Of a stretch of 37,915 nt of DNA, positions 1 to 8,148 are shown in pieces. The stretch is from Rhodospirillaceae bacterium (GTDB lineage: Bacteria; Pseudomonadota; Alphaproteobacteria; Puniceispirillales; Puniceispirillaceae): the NCBI GenBank assembly GCA_002731315.1, contig PCBG01000002.1:139450-177364 (forward strand), given 5' to 3'. Positions within the stretch are counted from its first letter, which is position 1. Each line of letters starts with the position of its first letter. Under the pieces are notes generated by a model. The model was not told where the DNA came from. It saw nothing but the letters and a program-made list of their open reading frames with translations, and made no database searches. Position numbers and translations under genes: made by a program.

Positions 1-332
1 AGGCCGATGCGCGAGGCATTCCCCGGAACATCGGACATATCAAAGGTAATATTTTGACCGGCGGCAAGTTCTGTGCCATCGGCAACAACCCCGATACGGT
101 GCTTTGGCCCCTGTAGATCAGCGATGATGCAAGTCGGGCGACCTGCTGCGTCTTCCATCTTTCGAATCAGGCGAACACGCTCGCCCTGTTCGGCCTGTGT
201 GCCATGTGAAAAATTTAGGCGAAAAACGTCGGCACCAGCGTCGAACAATGTCCGCAGAGTTTCTGCATCACTGCTGACGCTGCCAAGGGTGGCAACAATC
301 TTGGTTGCACGATGGCGTTTCGCTGAAGACAT
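1..332 (-). CDS. pyk: pyruvate kinase, N-terminal part (cut by window edge)
   Basis: Pyruvate kinase transfers phosphate from phosphoenolpyruvate to ADP in the last step of glycolysis. Only the first ~110 codons lie in the window; the gene runs off the left edge. The reverse-strand translation starts MSSAKRHRATKIVATLG, followed by FRLNFSHG near residue 38, which carries the Asn/Ser of the potassium and phosphate site, and then ADLQGPKHRIG, the family's substrate-loop motif. The ATG at 332 is the only sensible start, because the conserved KIVATLG strand begins about ten residues later. The gene is divergent from the exporter gene that starts at 531. The family call is firm; catalytic residues further downstream cannot be seen. 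Confidence 0.93.
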   Translation of the reverse strand, partial: MSSAKRHRATKIVATLGSVSSDAETLRTLFDAGADVFRLNFSHGTQAEQGERVRLIRKMEDAAGRPTCIIADLQGPKHRIGVVADGTELAAGQNITFDMSDVPGNASRIG

Positions 333-530
333 GGCATTAGCCTTGGACAAGAGAAAAACAGTCAGAAAAATAAAAAGGCAGCTGCGAGTTGCCCGCAGGC
401 GTGATTGTATGGTCAGCATCATGAAAGGCAAGCTTGGAAAGCAAATAGCTAATGCAAGTTACTTGAATAGATACCCTAATTGTTGGACTCTGGAGGTGTA
501 TGTTTCTTTCACTTTCGGGTCTTCTCCCGC

Positions 531-1229
531 ATGTCTTCCTTTATCGGCATTTTTGGTGCTGCCTTTGCTCTAGGGATGGTATTCAACGCTGCCCCCGGCC
601 CTATTTTTGCCGAATCGATAAGGCGCAGTCTGACTGGCGGCTTCAATGCCGCCTTTCGCGTCCAAATTGGTTCACTGGTCGGGGATGCAACATGGGCTGT
701 GCTTGGCCTTGCCGGTGTTGGGATCCTGTTGCAGGCTGATATGTTGAAAGTGCCCATCGGACTGGCTGGTGCTGGCTATCTTGGATGGCTGGCGTGGGAT
801 TCATGGTCCGAGGCAACCAAGGCCAGCCGTGACGCCAAGCTATCAGATGGTAGTAACCCGGCACCGACAAATGAAGACAACCGCAACCAAAAAGAGTCTG
901 TTGCAGTGGTAGACAGCGCTAGAGCCTTCCAGTCAGGCATGGTTCTGTCACTTTCGAATCCGCAGAATATAGCCTTCTGGGCAGCACTCGGCAGCGCGTT
1001 CGGATCTTTGGGAATTTCAGAGCCGACCTGCATAGATTACACAGTGTTTTTCAGCGGCTTCATGATTGCATCTGTTGTGTGGTGTTATATCTGTGCGGCC
1101 GCCATCAGCCGGCTGTTCAGCGACAGAAGTACGGCGTGGCACATCTGGACCTATAGGCTCTGCGCGCTGGCATTTGCCTATCTTGCCCTTGGCACCGCGC
1201 GCGAGGCTGTCAGCCTGCTGCTGGGATAG
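531..1229 (+). CDS. LysE/RhtB-family amino-acid exporter
   Basis: Predicted inner-membrane exporter of the LysE/RhtB family, which pumps amino acids or related small metabolites out of the cell; the substrate cannot be told from sequence. The ~232-residue product has about six hydrophobic segments and the family signature near its N-terminus (NAAPGP followed by an ESIRRSL stretch). Start choice is uncertain. ATG 531 fits the family N-terminus but has a poor ribosome site. A strong GGAGG at 492-496 sits just before an ATG at 500 in another frame. The same frame also opens further upstream only with TTG codons. It ends 8 bases before the convergent SET-domain gene. Confidence 0.85.
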   Translation: MSSFIGIFGAAFALGMVFNAAPGPIFAESIRRSLTGGFNAAFRVQIGSLVGDATWAVLGLAGVGILLQADMLKVPIGLAGAGYLGWLAWDSWSEATKASRDAKLSDGSNPAPTNEDNRNQKESVAVVDSARAFQSGMVLSLSNPQNIAFWAALGSAFGSLGISEPTCIDYTVFFSGFMIASVVWCYICAAAISRLFSDRSTAWHIWTYRLCALAFAYLALGTAREAVSLLLG

Positions 1230-1237
1230 GGTGCCGG

Positions 1238-1597
1238 TCAGTCCTCGGCGCGGGTGGACCAGTATTCACTCCCATAATCATGGAATATTTCTTCGCCTGC
1301 CTTGATGTAACGGTCAGCGTAGAAGCGCAGGAAGCGGTTGTCGGTTTCATCCACCTCCCAGCCGGCATTTGCGTTGTCACTGTGATTATACAGCATCCCG
1401 CACCCCATCACGACCAGATAGTCCGTCGGCGCATCCGGGCTGGTGAACAGATAATCATTCAACCGGTTTTCTTCCTGAAGGTCATCATCATCGATCACGA
1501 TATAGGCGCAGCGTTCCAGCGTTTCCCCTGCAGACAGGTCAACCGCTGCAAAAACGCCCAGCCCATGGACCGGCGACTCGCCCACGACAATCTTCAT
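1238..1597 (-). CDS. small SET-domain protein
   Basis: A compact SET-domain protein of ~119 residues. SET proteins are typically S-adenosylmethionine-dependent lysine methyltransferases, but a bacterial substrate is unknown here. Visible motifs are the N-terminal GLGVFA loop, the YNHSDNANA stretch (the family's NHS cofactor motif) and a C-terminal AGEEIFHDYG, the E-[IL]-x-x-DY motif whose Tyr lines the active site. ATG 1597 is preferred because AGGAG lies seven bases upstream; in-frame ATGs at 1603 and 1621 have worse spacing. It lies 80 bases downstream of the EamA transporter on the same strand and may share its transcript. No pre-SET or post-SET cysteine cluster is visible. Confidence 0.82.
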   Translation of the reverse strand: MKIVVGESPVHGLGVFAAVDLSAGETLERCAYIVIDDDDLQEENRLNDYLFTSPDAPTDYLVVMGCGMLYNHSDNANAGWEVDETDNRFLRFYADRYIKAGEEIFHDYGSEYWSTRAED

Positions 1598-1677
1598 GCC
1601 CATGCTCCTGTCATCTGCCATCCCTTGTTAACTGTCTGGCAACAAGGCGGGCGGGCTGGCTGAAGATGTATCGCATT

Positions 1678-2652
1678 TCATGTCGCCTTACCAGCCATGT
1701 TGCGCCGCTTCTGATTTCGATGCTCGCGCATGGCGGTCACAATGCCGGCCACCGCAATCATCACCATGCCAAGCCCGGCAAGCGGCGCCGGCCAGTCATC
1801 GAAGAACAGGCGGCCCCATATCGCTACGAACAGCAGGTAGGTGAAATCCAGCGGTGCAAGACGGCTGCTATCTGCTGTCTGATAGGCGCGGCTGAGGCAG
1901 ATATTGCCGACAATATTGAGACAGGACAGGCCAAAGAACGTTGCGATCAGCGCCGCACTAAGCGCAGGCCAGCCAACCAGAAGAAAGGGCAATTGATCGC
2001 GCAGGCCGGCATCAATCGGCAGGGATGACATCATGACAACGCCCGCAATGCCGGAGCACAGGAACATCAGCGATACGATACAGACCAGCGCAAGCGGACT
2101 TTCCTGCCGGCAATAGCGACGCAGGATCAGGATATTCCAGGCGTAGAAGAAACCGGCCATTACCGGCACCAGCTGATAGACGTTGAAAGTTGCGGCAAAC
2201 GGATTGAGCACAAGCAGACAGCCTGCTGCGCCAAGACAAAGCGCGCCAACACGCCAAATCCCGATTCGCTCGCCAAGAAACGGCCCAGCCAGAAGACTGA
2301 CAAAAAGGGGATAGGTGTAAAGGCCTGTGGCCATCTGCGCGACAGTGATTTTCTGCGACACACCAAAAAAGCAGATCATGCAAAAGGCCAGCGCGGTTGC
2401 ACGGGCAAAGGCCGGCAGAGGCCGCTGCGGCCAGGCCAGATGCACCCCGCTGCTGGCGACCGCCAGCAGGACAATCATGGTCAGGTTAAAGGTCGATCTG
2501 ACAGTCTGCAGTTGCCAGAAGCTGGTGTCGGCAGCTGTCTGCTTGACCAACACATCCTGCAAAGACAGGAGCAGCACACCAACTAGCAACAGCACAAAGG
2601 CCAGCATCGGGCGATCCCGACTTGGCCCTTCCAGAATTGACCTGCCTATCAT
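1678..2652 (-). CDS. EamA/DMT-family transporter
   Basis: Inner-membrane permease of the drug/metabolite transporter superfamily, EamA type, with about ten hydrophobic helices arranged as two similar halves. The product begins a helix soon after the start (MLAFVLLLVGVLLLSLQDV), and a Gly/Pro-containing helix pair around LGERIGIWRVGAL is typical of the repeat. The substrate cannot be deduced. ATG 2652 has GGTGG just upstream; a GTG at 2685 and an ATG at 2607 are alternatives. The positively charged C-terminus (HRNQKRRNM) fits a cytoplasmic tail. The SET-domain gene follows on the same strand. Confidence 0.87.
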   Translation of the reverse strand: MIGRSILEGPSRDRPMLAFVLLLVGVLLLSLQDVLVKQTAADTSFWQLQTVRSTFNLTMIVLLAVASSGVHLAWPQRPLPAFARATALAFCMICFFGVSQKITVAQMATGLYTYPLFVSLLAGPFLGERIGIWRVGALCLGAAGCLLVLNPFAATFNVYQLVPVMAGFFYAWNILILRRYCRQESPLALVCIVSLMFLCSGIAGVVMMSSLPIDAGLRDQLPFLLVGWPALSAALIATFFGLSCLNIVGNICLSRAYQTADSSRLAPLDFTYLLFVAIWGRLFFDDWPAPLAGLGMVMIAVAGIVTAMREHRNQKRRNMAGKAT

Positions 2653-2913
2653 TATGCCACCGGACTGGATATCGCTTGCCGGCACGTTTCCGGCAGATCT
2701 AGCCTAATGCAGGCTACCGGGGGTGGCGATGAAAATCTGCCTAGAAAGGATCGGGCCCGCGCCGCAGACAAAGTTTGCCCGGTTCCCATCCACCAGACTT
2801 TCAGAACGGGCGGTGCAGCAGCGCAATGTCGCGCGCCGATTGGCGGTGGCGCCGCACACAATATATTTGCATGATGGCATATGACAGAACATGCACCGCG
2901 ATGGGGCAGGATA

Positions 2914-3239
2914 ATGGAACTAAAGCTTGTCAGCTATATTACCTCGAAATTCACCAGCAAGAGCGACATGATGTATGCTGAAACATTGTGGCAGGAGGTG
3001 CTAGAGGAGATGCTGCCACGGTTCAAGGAAGCCGGCGCCATTCGGCAGGTGGTGACCCAAGTCTAGAACCAGGAAGGATGCTTCATCCTTGGTAATCTCT
3101 GGGAATATGAAAATGAAAAACCTTTATTTCCTGTCAGGAACTGTTTCGCGATGCCGAGGCAAAAATGGATGAACGCGCCGATATCGCAAAAATCATTACG
3201 CCATCGCGCGGAATCATCCTGCGTGATATCCGCCTCTGA
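2914..3239 (+). pseudogene. broken small gene: in-frame TAG plus frameshift
   Basis: Not recognised with certainty; size and pattern suggest a ~108-residue dimeric alpha/beta-barrel protein (NIPSNAP- or EthD-like), which is inference. The frame starts MELKLVSYITSKF at 2914 and meets TAG at 3064-3066. It then continues with protein-like sequence (CFILGNLWEYENEK) until the A-run at 3116-3120. From there the coherent reading resumes one base back (ELFRDAEAKMDE, then ITPSRGIILRDIRL) and stops at TGA 3237. A single lost A plus one nonsense change explains the whole arrangement. The gene sits 40 bases upstream of the GST gene and may once have been its partner. Confidence 0.6.
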
Positions 3240-3279
3240 AAGACAATGCCAGATGCCCTTTTGTTGTAAGGAGGTGTGA

Positions 3280-3963
3280 ATGACCGAGCCTGTTCTTGTC
3301 TATCTGAAAATGCGCGCGCTTGCTGAAGCACCGCAGATGCTGATGCATCATGCAAGAATGGCCTACAGCTATAAGATGGCATGGGACCATTTTGGTAAAC
3401 CATGGCCTGATTCAAAGCGGGAAGCGCCCTTTCGCCAACTGCCAATGCTTGTTGTGGAGGAGGGCAAGCAGATTGCTCAAAGCGGGTCGATCATACGCTA
3501 TCTTTCCAATCATCTTGGGATGATGCCGGCCGATCCGGTTGCCGCGGCATGGGTGGATTCTATCTTTGAGGCGACGCAGGAACTGTTCATGCCACTGAAC
3601 CCAACAATCAATTTTGCTGTCGAGGATGACTTTGAGACGAAGCGCACGAACATTCTGTCCGCCTTGCCGCCGCGCCTTGATGATTTCGAACGTATCCTTG
3701 ATCGTAATGAGGGCGGCTTTCTGGTGGGAAAAATGCCACATTATTGTGATTTTGGCCTGTTCCACCATCTCGATCTGGCACATTTCCTGGATGATGACCC
3801 GCTGACCGACTTTCCACAACTTGCCGCCTTCATGCAGAATATGCGCGGTATTGATGATATGGCTGCCTATCTTCAATCTCGTCCCGAATTGACCGGGGTC
3901 GGGGTAAGGCCGCAACTGGTCATTTATGGTAGACCTGTTTCCACAGGGCTGAAGGCGAATTAG
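3280..3963 (+). CDS. glutathione S-transferase family protein
   Basis: A 227-residue protein with the two-domain GST layout. The N-terminal thioredoxin-like part contains FRQLPMLVVEEGKQIAQSGSI at about residues 46-66: the cis-Pro that contacts the glutathione backbone, then the Q-S-G-S binding turn, and IIRYL begins the next helix. The rest is the helical C-terminal domain. The likely role is conjugation or reduction with glutathione; the substrate is unknown. The start is secure because AAGGAGGTG stands immediately upstream of ATG 3280. The glutamine amidotransferase gene follows after 54 bases on the same strand, so co-transcription is plausible. Confidence 0.87.
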   Translation: MTEPVLVYLKMRALAEAPQMLMHHARMAYSYKMAWDHFGKPWPDSKREAPFRQLPMLVVEEGKQIAQSGSIIRYLSNHLGMMPADPVAAAWVDSIFEATQELFMPLNPTINFAVEDDFETKRTNILSALPPRLDDFERILDRNEGGFLVGKMPHYCDFGLFHHLDLAHFLDDDPLTDFPQLAAFMQNMRGIDDMAAYLQSRPELTGVGVRPQLVIYGRPVSTGLKAN

Positions 3964-4017
3964 CCTTGTCCATATCCATTTCAAGCGACGGCCTGCAGCA
4001 GGCGAAACCGAAAACGC

Positions 4018-4722
4018 ATGACACGTATCGCTATTCTTGACCTGACCACCCATCCTGCCGACCGGCTTCACGGCGTGCAGCGCGTCTGGGAACGTATTTC
4101 CGGCTGGCTGTCGCCTTCACTGCCTGATGCCATCCTGATTCCCTTTGACATTGCCGAAGGCGGCGGCGCCCTACCGACCACAGGTGATTTTGACGGTCTG
4201 GTTGTTAGCGGGTCCGAATTCGGGGTTTATGACCAGACGGAATGGATGACGCCGCTGCGCCGCCTATTGCTGGACACACGAGACGCCGGCAAGCCTCAAT
4301 TCGGCATTTGTTTCGGACACCAAATCATGGCTGATTGTTTTGGGGGCCGCGCGGAAAAGGCAGCCATCGGCAGAATTGTCGGTGCCCGAGAATTCACCGC
4401 CGCGGGGCAACGGTTTAGCGCCCATGTATGGCATCAGGACCAGGTGACAGCCGTGCCGCCATGCGCACAGGTGACGGCCTACGCAGATTACTGTCCGGTC
4501 GGGGCCCTAAACTATGAATTTGCGGCGCGGTCAGTCCAGTATCATCCCGAATATGATGCTGCACATCTGCAGGACTTGTTTGCATGCGGCCGAGATTACT
4601 TCATAGATGGCCCGTCCGCAGACGCCGCAGCCGCAGAAATCTCGACCGCAACAGTCCCGGTTGATCTTGATGCAGGCGATGTTGCGGCCTTTTTCAGGCA
4701 GGCGATCCGGCATCAAAAATGA
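4018..4722 (+). CDS. class I glutamine amidotransferase-like protein
   Basis: Class I glutamine amidotransferase fold of 234 residues. The catalytic triad is visible: the nucleophile Cys98 in GICFGHQ, and His176 and Glu178 in YHPEY. No synthase domain is fused, so it acts alone or with a separate partner. The next gene encodes a PuuA-like glutamine synthetase, which suggests a gamma-glutamyl hydrolase role comparable to PuuD, releasing glutamate from a gamma-glutamylated amine; this is inference from context. Stand-alone GMP synthase-like amidotransferases of unknown substrate are the alternative. The start at 4018 fits the beta-strand MTRIAILDL, but its ribosome site is weak. Confidence 0.85.
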   Translation: MTRIAILDLTTHPADRLHGVQRVWERISGWLSPSLPDAILIPFDIAEGGGALPTTGDFDGLVVSGSEFGVYDQTEWMTPLRRLLLDTRDAGKPQFGICFGHQIMADCFGGRAEKAAIGRIVGAREFTAAGQRFSAHVWHQDQVTAVPPCAQVTAYADYCPVGALNYEFAARSVQYHPEYDAAHLQDLFACGRDYFIDGPSADAAAAEISTATVPVDLDAGDVAAFFRQAIRHQK

Positions 4723-4804
4723 TCTGAATCTGCCTTGCGCCTGCAGACACACGCGCTAATGTCAGCTTACCGGTGCATTACCACAGCAGCCCGAGACCCT
4801 GCAC

Positions 4805-6094
4805 ATGACCAATCTATCGCTTCACAAAGATATTCATACTGTAGTCCTTGGCATGGGCGACCTGAACGGGATCATGCGCGGTAAACGTATCCCAGCCACC
4901 CGATGGCAGGATGTCTGTGAGACCGGCAATGCATGCTGCCTGTCCCTGTTTACCATGGATATGACATGCGATGTCTGGGACACACCACTGGTCAATTTCG
5001 AGAATGGATTTCCCGATTTTCACATTATGCCGGCAACCAGGCCGGTACCCATCCCGTGGGAACCGGGCGTGGCTATATGTTTTGGTACAGGTCTGGGCAT
5101 GGACCACAAGCCCGTGCCTGTCGATCCGCGCCAGGCCCTTGTCCGCCAGGTAGAACGCGCGGCCACCATTGGCATTGATGTGCAGGCAGGTGCTGAACTG
5201 GAATTCTATTTACTTGACCCGCAGACAGGCCAGCCTCGCGATGTTGGCAATGACTGTTATGGGCTGGAGCGGGCCGCTGCTTTTGAACATGTGCTGGGGC
5301 CGATCCGCCAGCAGATTGACGCAATCGGTATTCCAATCGAACAGTCAAATCCAGAATATGCACCCGGCCAGGTCGAGGTGAATATGCGCTATGACAGTGC
5401 GCTGCTTGCTGCCGACCGCGTGGTCATGTTCCGGTCGCTGGTAAAACAGCTGGCCACCCGGCATGGCTATCTGGCTAGCTTTATGGCAAAGCCCTTCATC
5501 GATCTTGGCGGCAACGGATTTCACTTGCATTACTCGCTTTGGTCTGAAGGCCAGAACATTTTTTCTGATGGCGGCAGTCTGAATGATACCGGCCGACATT
5601 TTCTCGGCGGATTGCAGAAACGAATGGTTGAGACGTCGATCTGCAGTGCGGCGAATGTAAACAGTTATCGCCGCCGGGTGCCCTATAGCTTTTGCCCGAC
5701 AAATGCCAGCTGGGGCATGGATAACCGTACCGTAGCCCTGCGAGTAATTGAGGGCAGCGCTGCTGCCACGCGGGTTGAGAAGCGCGACGCCGGTGCAGAC
5801 TGCAATCCCTATTTGCTGATGGCCACCGATATTGCCGCCGGGCTTGATGGCATCGAACAAAAGCAGGAACCCACAAAGATCACTATGGGTGATGCATACA
5901 GCGACAGCCATGATGACGCGCTGCCAAACACACTGGCCGACGCGATCCGGCTGGCGCGCGGGTCAGACTGGCTAACGTCCGTGTTGGGTGCACCGCAGCT
6001 TGAGACCTGGCTACAGCAGGCCGAGCGGGAATTGAAGTTTTTTGGTGATCAGGTGACACCTTTCGAGACCGACCGATACTTGCGGCGGTTCTAG
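4805..6094 (+). CDS. glutamine synthetase family protein, PuuA-like
   Basis: A 429-residue member of the glutamine synthetase superfamily, in the branch that ligates glutamate to amines (gamma-glutamylputrescine synthetase and relatives). It has the divergent N-terminus GMGDLNGIMRGKRIP typical of that branch. Metal and substrate motifs are present: AELEFYL (Glu131 and Glu133), NPEYAPGQVEVN (Glu191), GNGFHLHYSLW in the ATP-site region, and NRTVALRV then RVEKRDAGADCNPYL near the C-terminus. No adenylylation-type regulation is evident. It follows the amidotransferase by 82 bases, so the pair could make and later hydrolyse a gamma-glutamyl amide. The exact amine substrate cannot be assigned. Confidence 0.9.
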   Translation: MTNLSLHKDIHTVVLGMGDLNGIMRGKRIPATRWQDVCETGNACCLSLFTMDMTCDVWDTPLVNFENGFPDFHIMPATRPVPIPWEPGVAICFGTGLGMDHKPVPVDPRQALVRQVERAATIGIDVQAGAELEFYLLDPQTGQPRDVGNDCYGLERAAAFEHVLGPIRQQIDAIGIPIEQSNPEYAPGQVEVNMRYDSALLAADRVVMFRSLVKQLATRHGYLASFMAKPFIDLGGNGFHLHYSLWSEGQNIFSDGGSLNDTGRHFLGGLQKRMVETSICSAANVNSYRRRVPYSFCPTNASWGMDNRTVALRVIEGSAAATRVEKRDAGADCNPYLLMATDIAAGLDGIEQKQEPTKITMGDAYSDSHDDALPNTLADAIRLARGSDWLTSVLGAPQLETWLQQAERELKFFGDQVTPFETDRYLRRF

Positions 6095-6212
6095 GACGGT
6101 CCTTCTGGCGCTGGCCTGTCTCGCCCGAACATGAAGACATGTCTCTGGAATTGCCACCCTCGTACCGCTATATGTGAAATAGGCAGTCACCACATCGTGC
6201 GGAGGTTATGCT

Positions 6213-7142
6213 GTGAAGATGACACGGAAAGTCAGGTCGATCCTTGAGAATTATGGCTCGGACAGCCCTGGGGTAAAGGCCAGCCTGACACGCATTCTGA
6301 TGCAGGGACGACTAGGCGGTACCGGAAAGCTGGTAATCCTGCCGGTCGATCAGGGTTTCGAACATGGCCCGGCGCGCAGTTTCGCCGTCAATCCAGATGC
6401 CTATGATCCGCATTACCATTACCAGCTGGCGATTGATGCAGGCCTATCAGCCTATGCCGCGCCACTTGGCATGATTGAGGCTGGCGCCGACCGGTTTGCC
6501 GGACAGATACCGACAATCATGAAAGTCAATTCGTCAAATTCACTGGCACAAGGCGGCAGCGCGCCAACACAGGCCATCACCGGATCGGTGTCTGAGGCGC
6601 TAAGACTCGGCTGTTCTGCCATCGGCTTTACCATCTATCCGGGCTCAGATGCCACCTTTGACATGATGGGCACCTTTCAGGATATGGCAGCAGAGGCAAA
6701 GGCGCTCGGTCTTGCAGTTGTGCTGTGGTCCTATCCACGCGGCGGCGGGCTTAGCAAGTCTGGCGAGACAGCCCTCGACATTGCTGCCTATGCCGCCCAT
6801 ATGGCGGCGCTGCTGGGAGCGCATATTATCAAGGTCAAGCCTCCCACAGATGCGCTGGAACAGCCTGAAACCGCCAAAATTTATCAGCAGGTCAATCTGC
6901 CGCGTGCAGACCTTGCCGCACGCATCCAGCATATTATGCAGGCCTCATTCGGCGGGCGCCGCATTGTTGTGTTTTCTGGCGGTGCCGCGAAGGATCGTGA
7001 GGGCTTGCTGGATGAAGTCAGGGCGCTACGTGATGGTGGCGCCAACGGTTCCATTATCGGTCGCAACACTTTCCAACGGCCACGCGCCGAGGCGTTGGGC
7101 CTCCTCGGCGATATCATCGACATTTATCGGGGTAAGGCGTGA
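6213..7142 (+). CDS. class I fructose-bisphosphate aldolase, archaeal/DhnA type
   Basis: A 309-residue TIM-barrel aldolase of the FbaB/DhnA group, which cleaves fructose 1,6-bisphosphate through a Schiff-base lysine. Supporting motifs are LPVDQGFEHGP near residue 43, SAIGFTIYPGS, VVLWSYPRG and HIIKVKPPT near residue 205, where one of the two lysines would be the Schiff-base residue. FSGGAAKD and GGANGSIIGRN form the phosphate-binding end of the barrel. The start is GTG 6213, with GGAGG seven bases upstream; ATG 6219 is a less well spaced alternative. It may belong with the FAH hydrolase 95 bases downstream. Related enzymes use other aldehydes, so the substrate is likely but not proven. Confidence 0.88.
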   Translation: MKMTRKVRSILENYGSDSPGVKASLTRILMQGRLGGTGKLVILPVDQGFEHGPARSFAVNPDAYDPHYHYQLAIDAGLSAYAAPLGMIEAGADRFAGQIPTIMKVNSSNSLAQGGSAPTQAITGSVSEALRLGCSAIGFTIYPGSDATFDMMGTFQDMAAEAKALGLAVVLWSYPRGGGLSKSGETALDIAAYAAHMAALLGAHIIKVKPPTDALEQPETAKIYQQVNLPRADLAARIQHIMQASFGGRRIVVFSGGAAKDREGLLDEVRALRDGGANGSIIGRNTFQRPRAEALGLLGDIIDIYRGKA

Positions 7143-7237
7143 CGATCAGCGGGGTGCCTGCCGGTGCTGGTCGTGGAGTTTGCCTTGCCAACAGACCTGC
7201 CGATTTCATCATAAACACAGGATAGGGTGGATCCGGG

Positions 7238-8089
7238 ATGAGACTACTTCGCTTTGGAGCGTCAGGGAATGAGAGGCCCGGCCTGATGGATGATTCGGGT
7301 ATTATCCGAGATCTCTCCAGCCATCTGTATGATATTGACGGGGCTGCAATGGGTCCGGCCGTACTGGACCGGCTGCGTGCCCTTGACCCGTTACAGCTGC
7401 CAGCAGTGGATGCCAGCACGCGCATCGGTCCCTGTGTGGGTTCGATTGGCAAGTTCCTGTGTATCGGATTAAATTATTCAGATCATGCGGCAGAAACCGG
7501 CATGCCGGTTCCCGAACATCCAATCCTGTTCATGAAGGCCAATTCGGCCATTAGTGGGCCAGATGACATTGTGATGCTGCCGCGTCATTCACGCCACAGC
7601 GACTGGGAAGTGGAGCTTGGCGTGGTGATTGGCAAGAGCTGCAAATATGTAGACGTAGAACATGCGCTGGACTATGTAGCGGGTTACTGCATTGCCAATG
7701 ACGTGTCCGAGCGGCATTTTCAGTCGAAATTGACCGGACAATGGACCAAAGGCAAGTCATGCGATACTTTCGGGCCGATTGGTCCTTGGCTTGTCACCGC
7801 CGACGAGGTGCCCGATCCGCAATCACTGGAAATGACTCTAGATGTGAATGGCATACGCATGCAGACCGGCAATACTTCCACGATGATATTTTCGGTGGCT
7901 GAAATCATTACCCATCTTTCCGAGCTGATGACCCTGCATCCTGGTGACGTAATTTCTACCGGCACACCGCCCGGCGTTGGTATGGGGAAAAAGCCTGATC
8001 CTGTTTTCCTGAAGGAAGGGGATGTAATGGAATTATGGATTGATGGTCTTGGTAGACAACGCCAAATGGTTGGCCGCGATCCGGTCTGA
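7238..8089 (+). CDS. fumarylacetoacetate hydrolase (FAH) family protein
   Basis: A 283-residue FAH-fold hydrolase/decarboxylase of the class that breaks C-C bonds in 2,4-diketo acids. The metal-binding motif is clear: DWEVELGVVIG around residue 124 supplies two acidic ligands, followed by GYCIANDVSER and the family's KGKSCDTFGPIGPW segment. The C-terminal STGTPPGVGMG loop is also typical. Overall resemblance is to 2,4-diketo-3-deoxy-L-rhamnonate or -fuconate hydrolases, often annotated loosely as ureidoglycolate lyase; the substrate is inferred only. It lies downstream of an aldolase and converges on a sugar kinase, which fits a role in sugar-acid catabolism. Confidence 0.88.
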   Translation: MRLLRFGASGNERPGLMDDSGIIRDLSSHLYDIDGAAMGPAVLDRLRALDPLQLPAVDASTRIGPCVGSIGKFLCIGLNYSDHAAETGMPVPEHPILFMKANSAISGPDDIVMLPRHSRHSDWEVELGVVIGKSCKYVDVEHALDYVAGYCIANDVSERHFQSKLTGQWTKGKSCDTFGPIGPWLVTADEVPDPQSLEMTLDVNGIRMQTGNTSTMIFSVAEIITHLSELMTLHPGDVISTGTPPGVGMGKKPDPVFLKEGDVMELWIDGLGRQRQMVGRDPV

Positions 8090-8148
8090 ACCGGCGGCTT
8101 TCTTGCCACCTGCTTATTTAAAAATCCGCTGCCCAGACTACAGATGTC

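Noticed and set aside
73..573. 166-codon plus-strand frame overlapping pyk
   Set aside because: It is antiparallel to the clear pyruvate kinase reading and has no family resemblance.
6091..6102. TAGGACGGTCCT also found at the rpsT start
   Set aside because: A shared 12-mer in a window of this size is expected by chance many times over.
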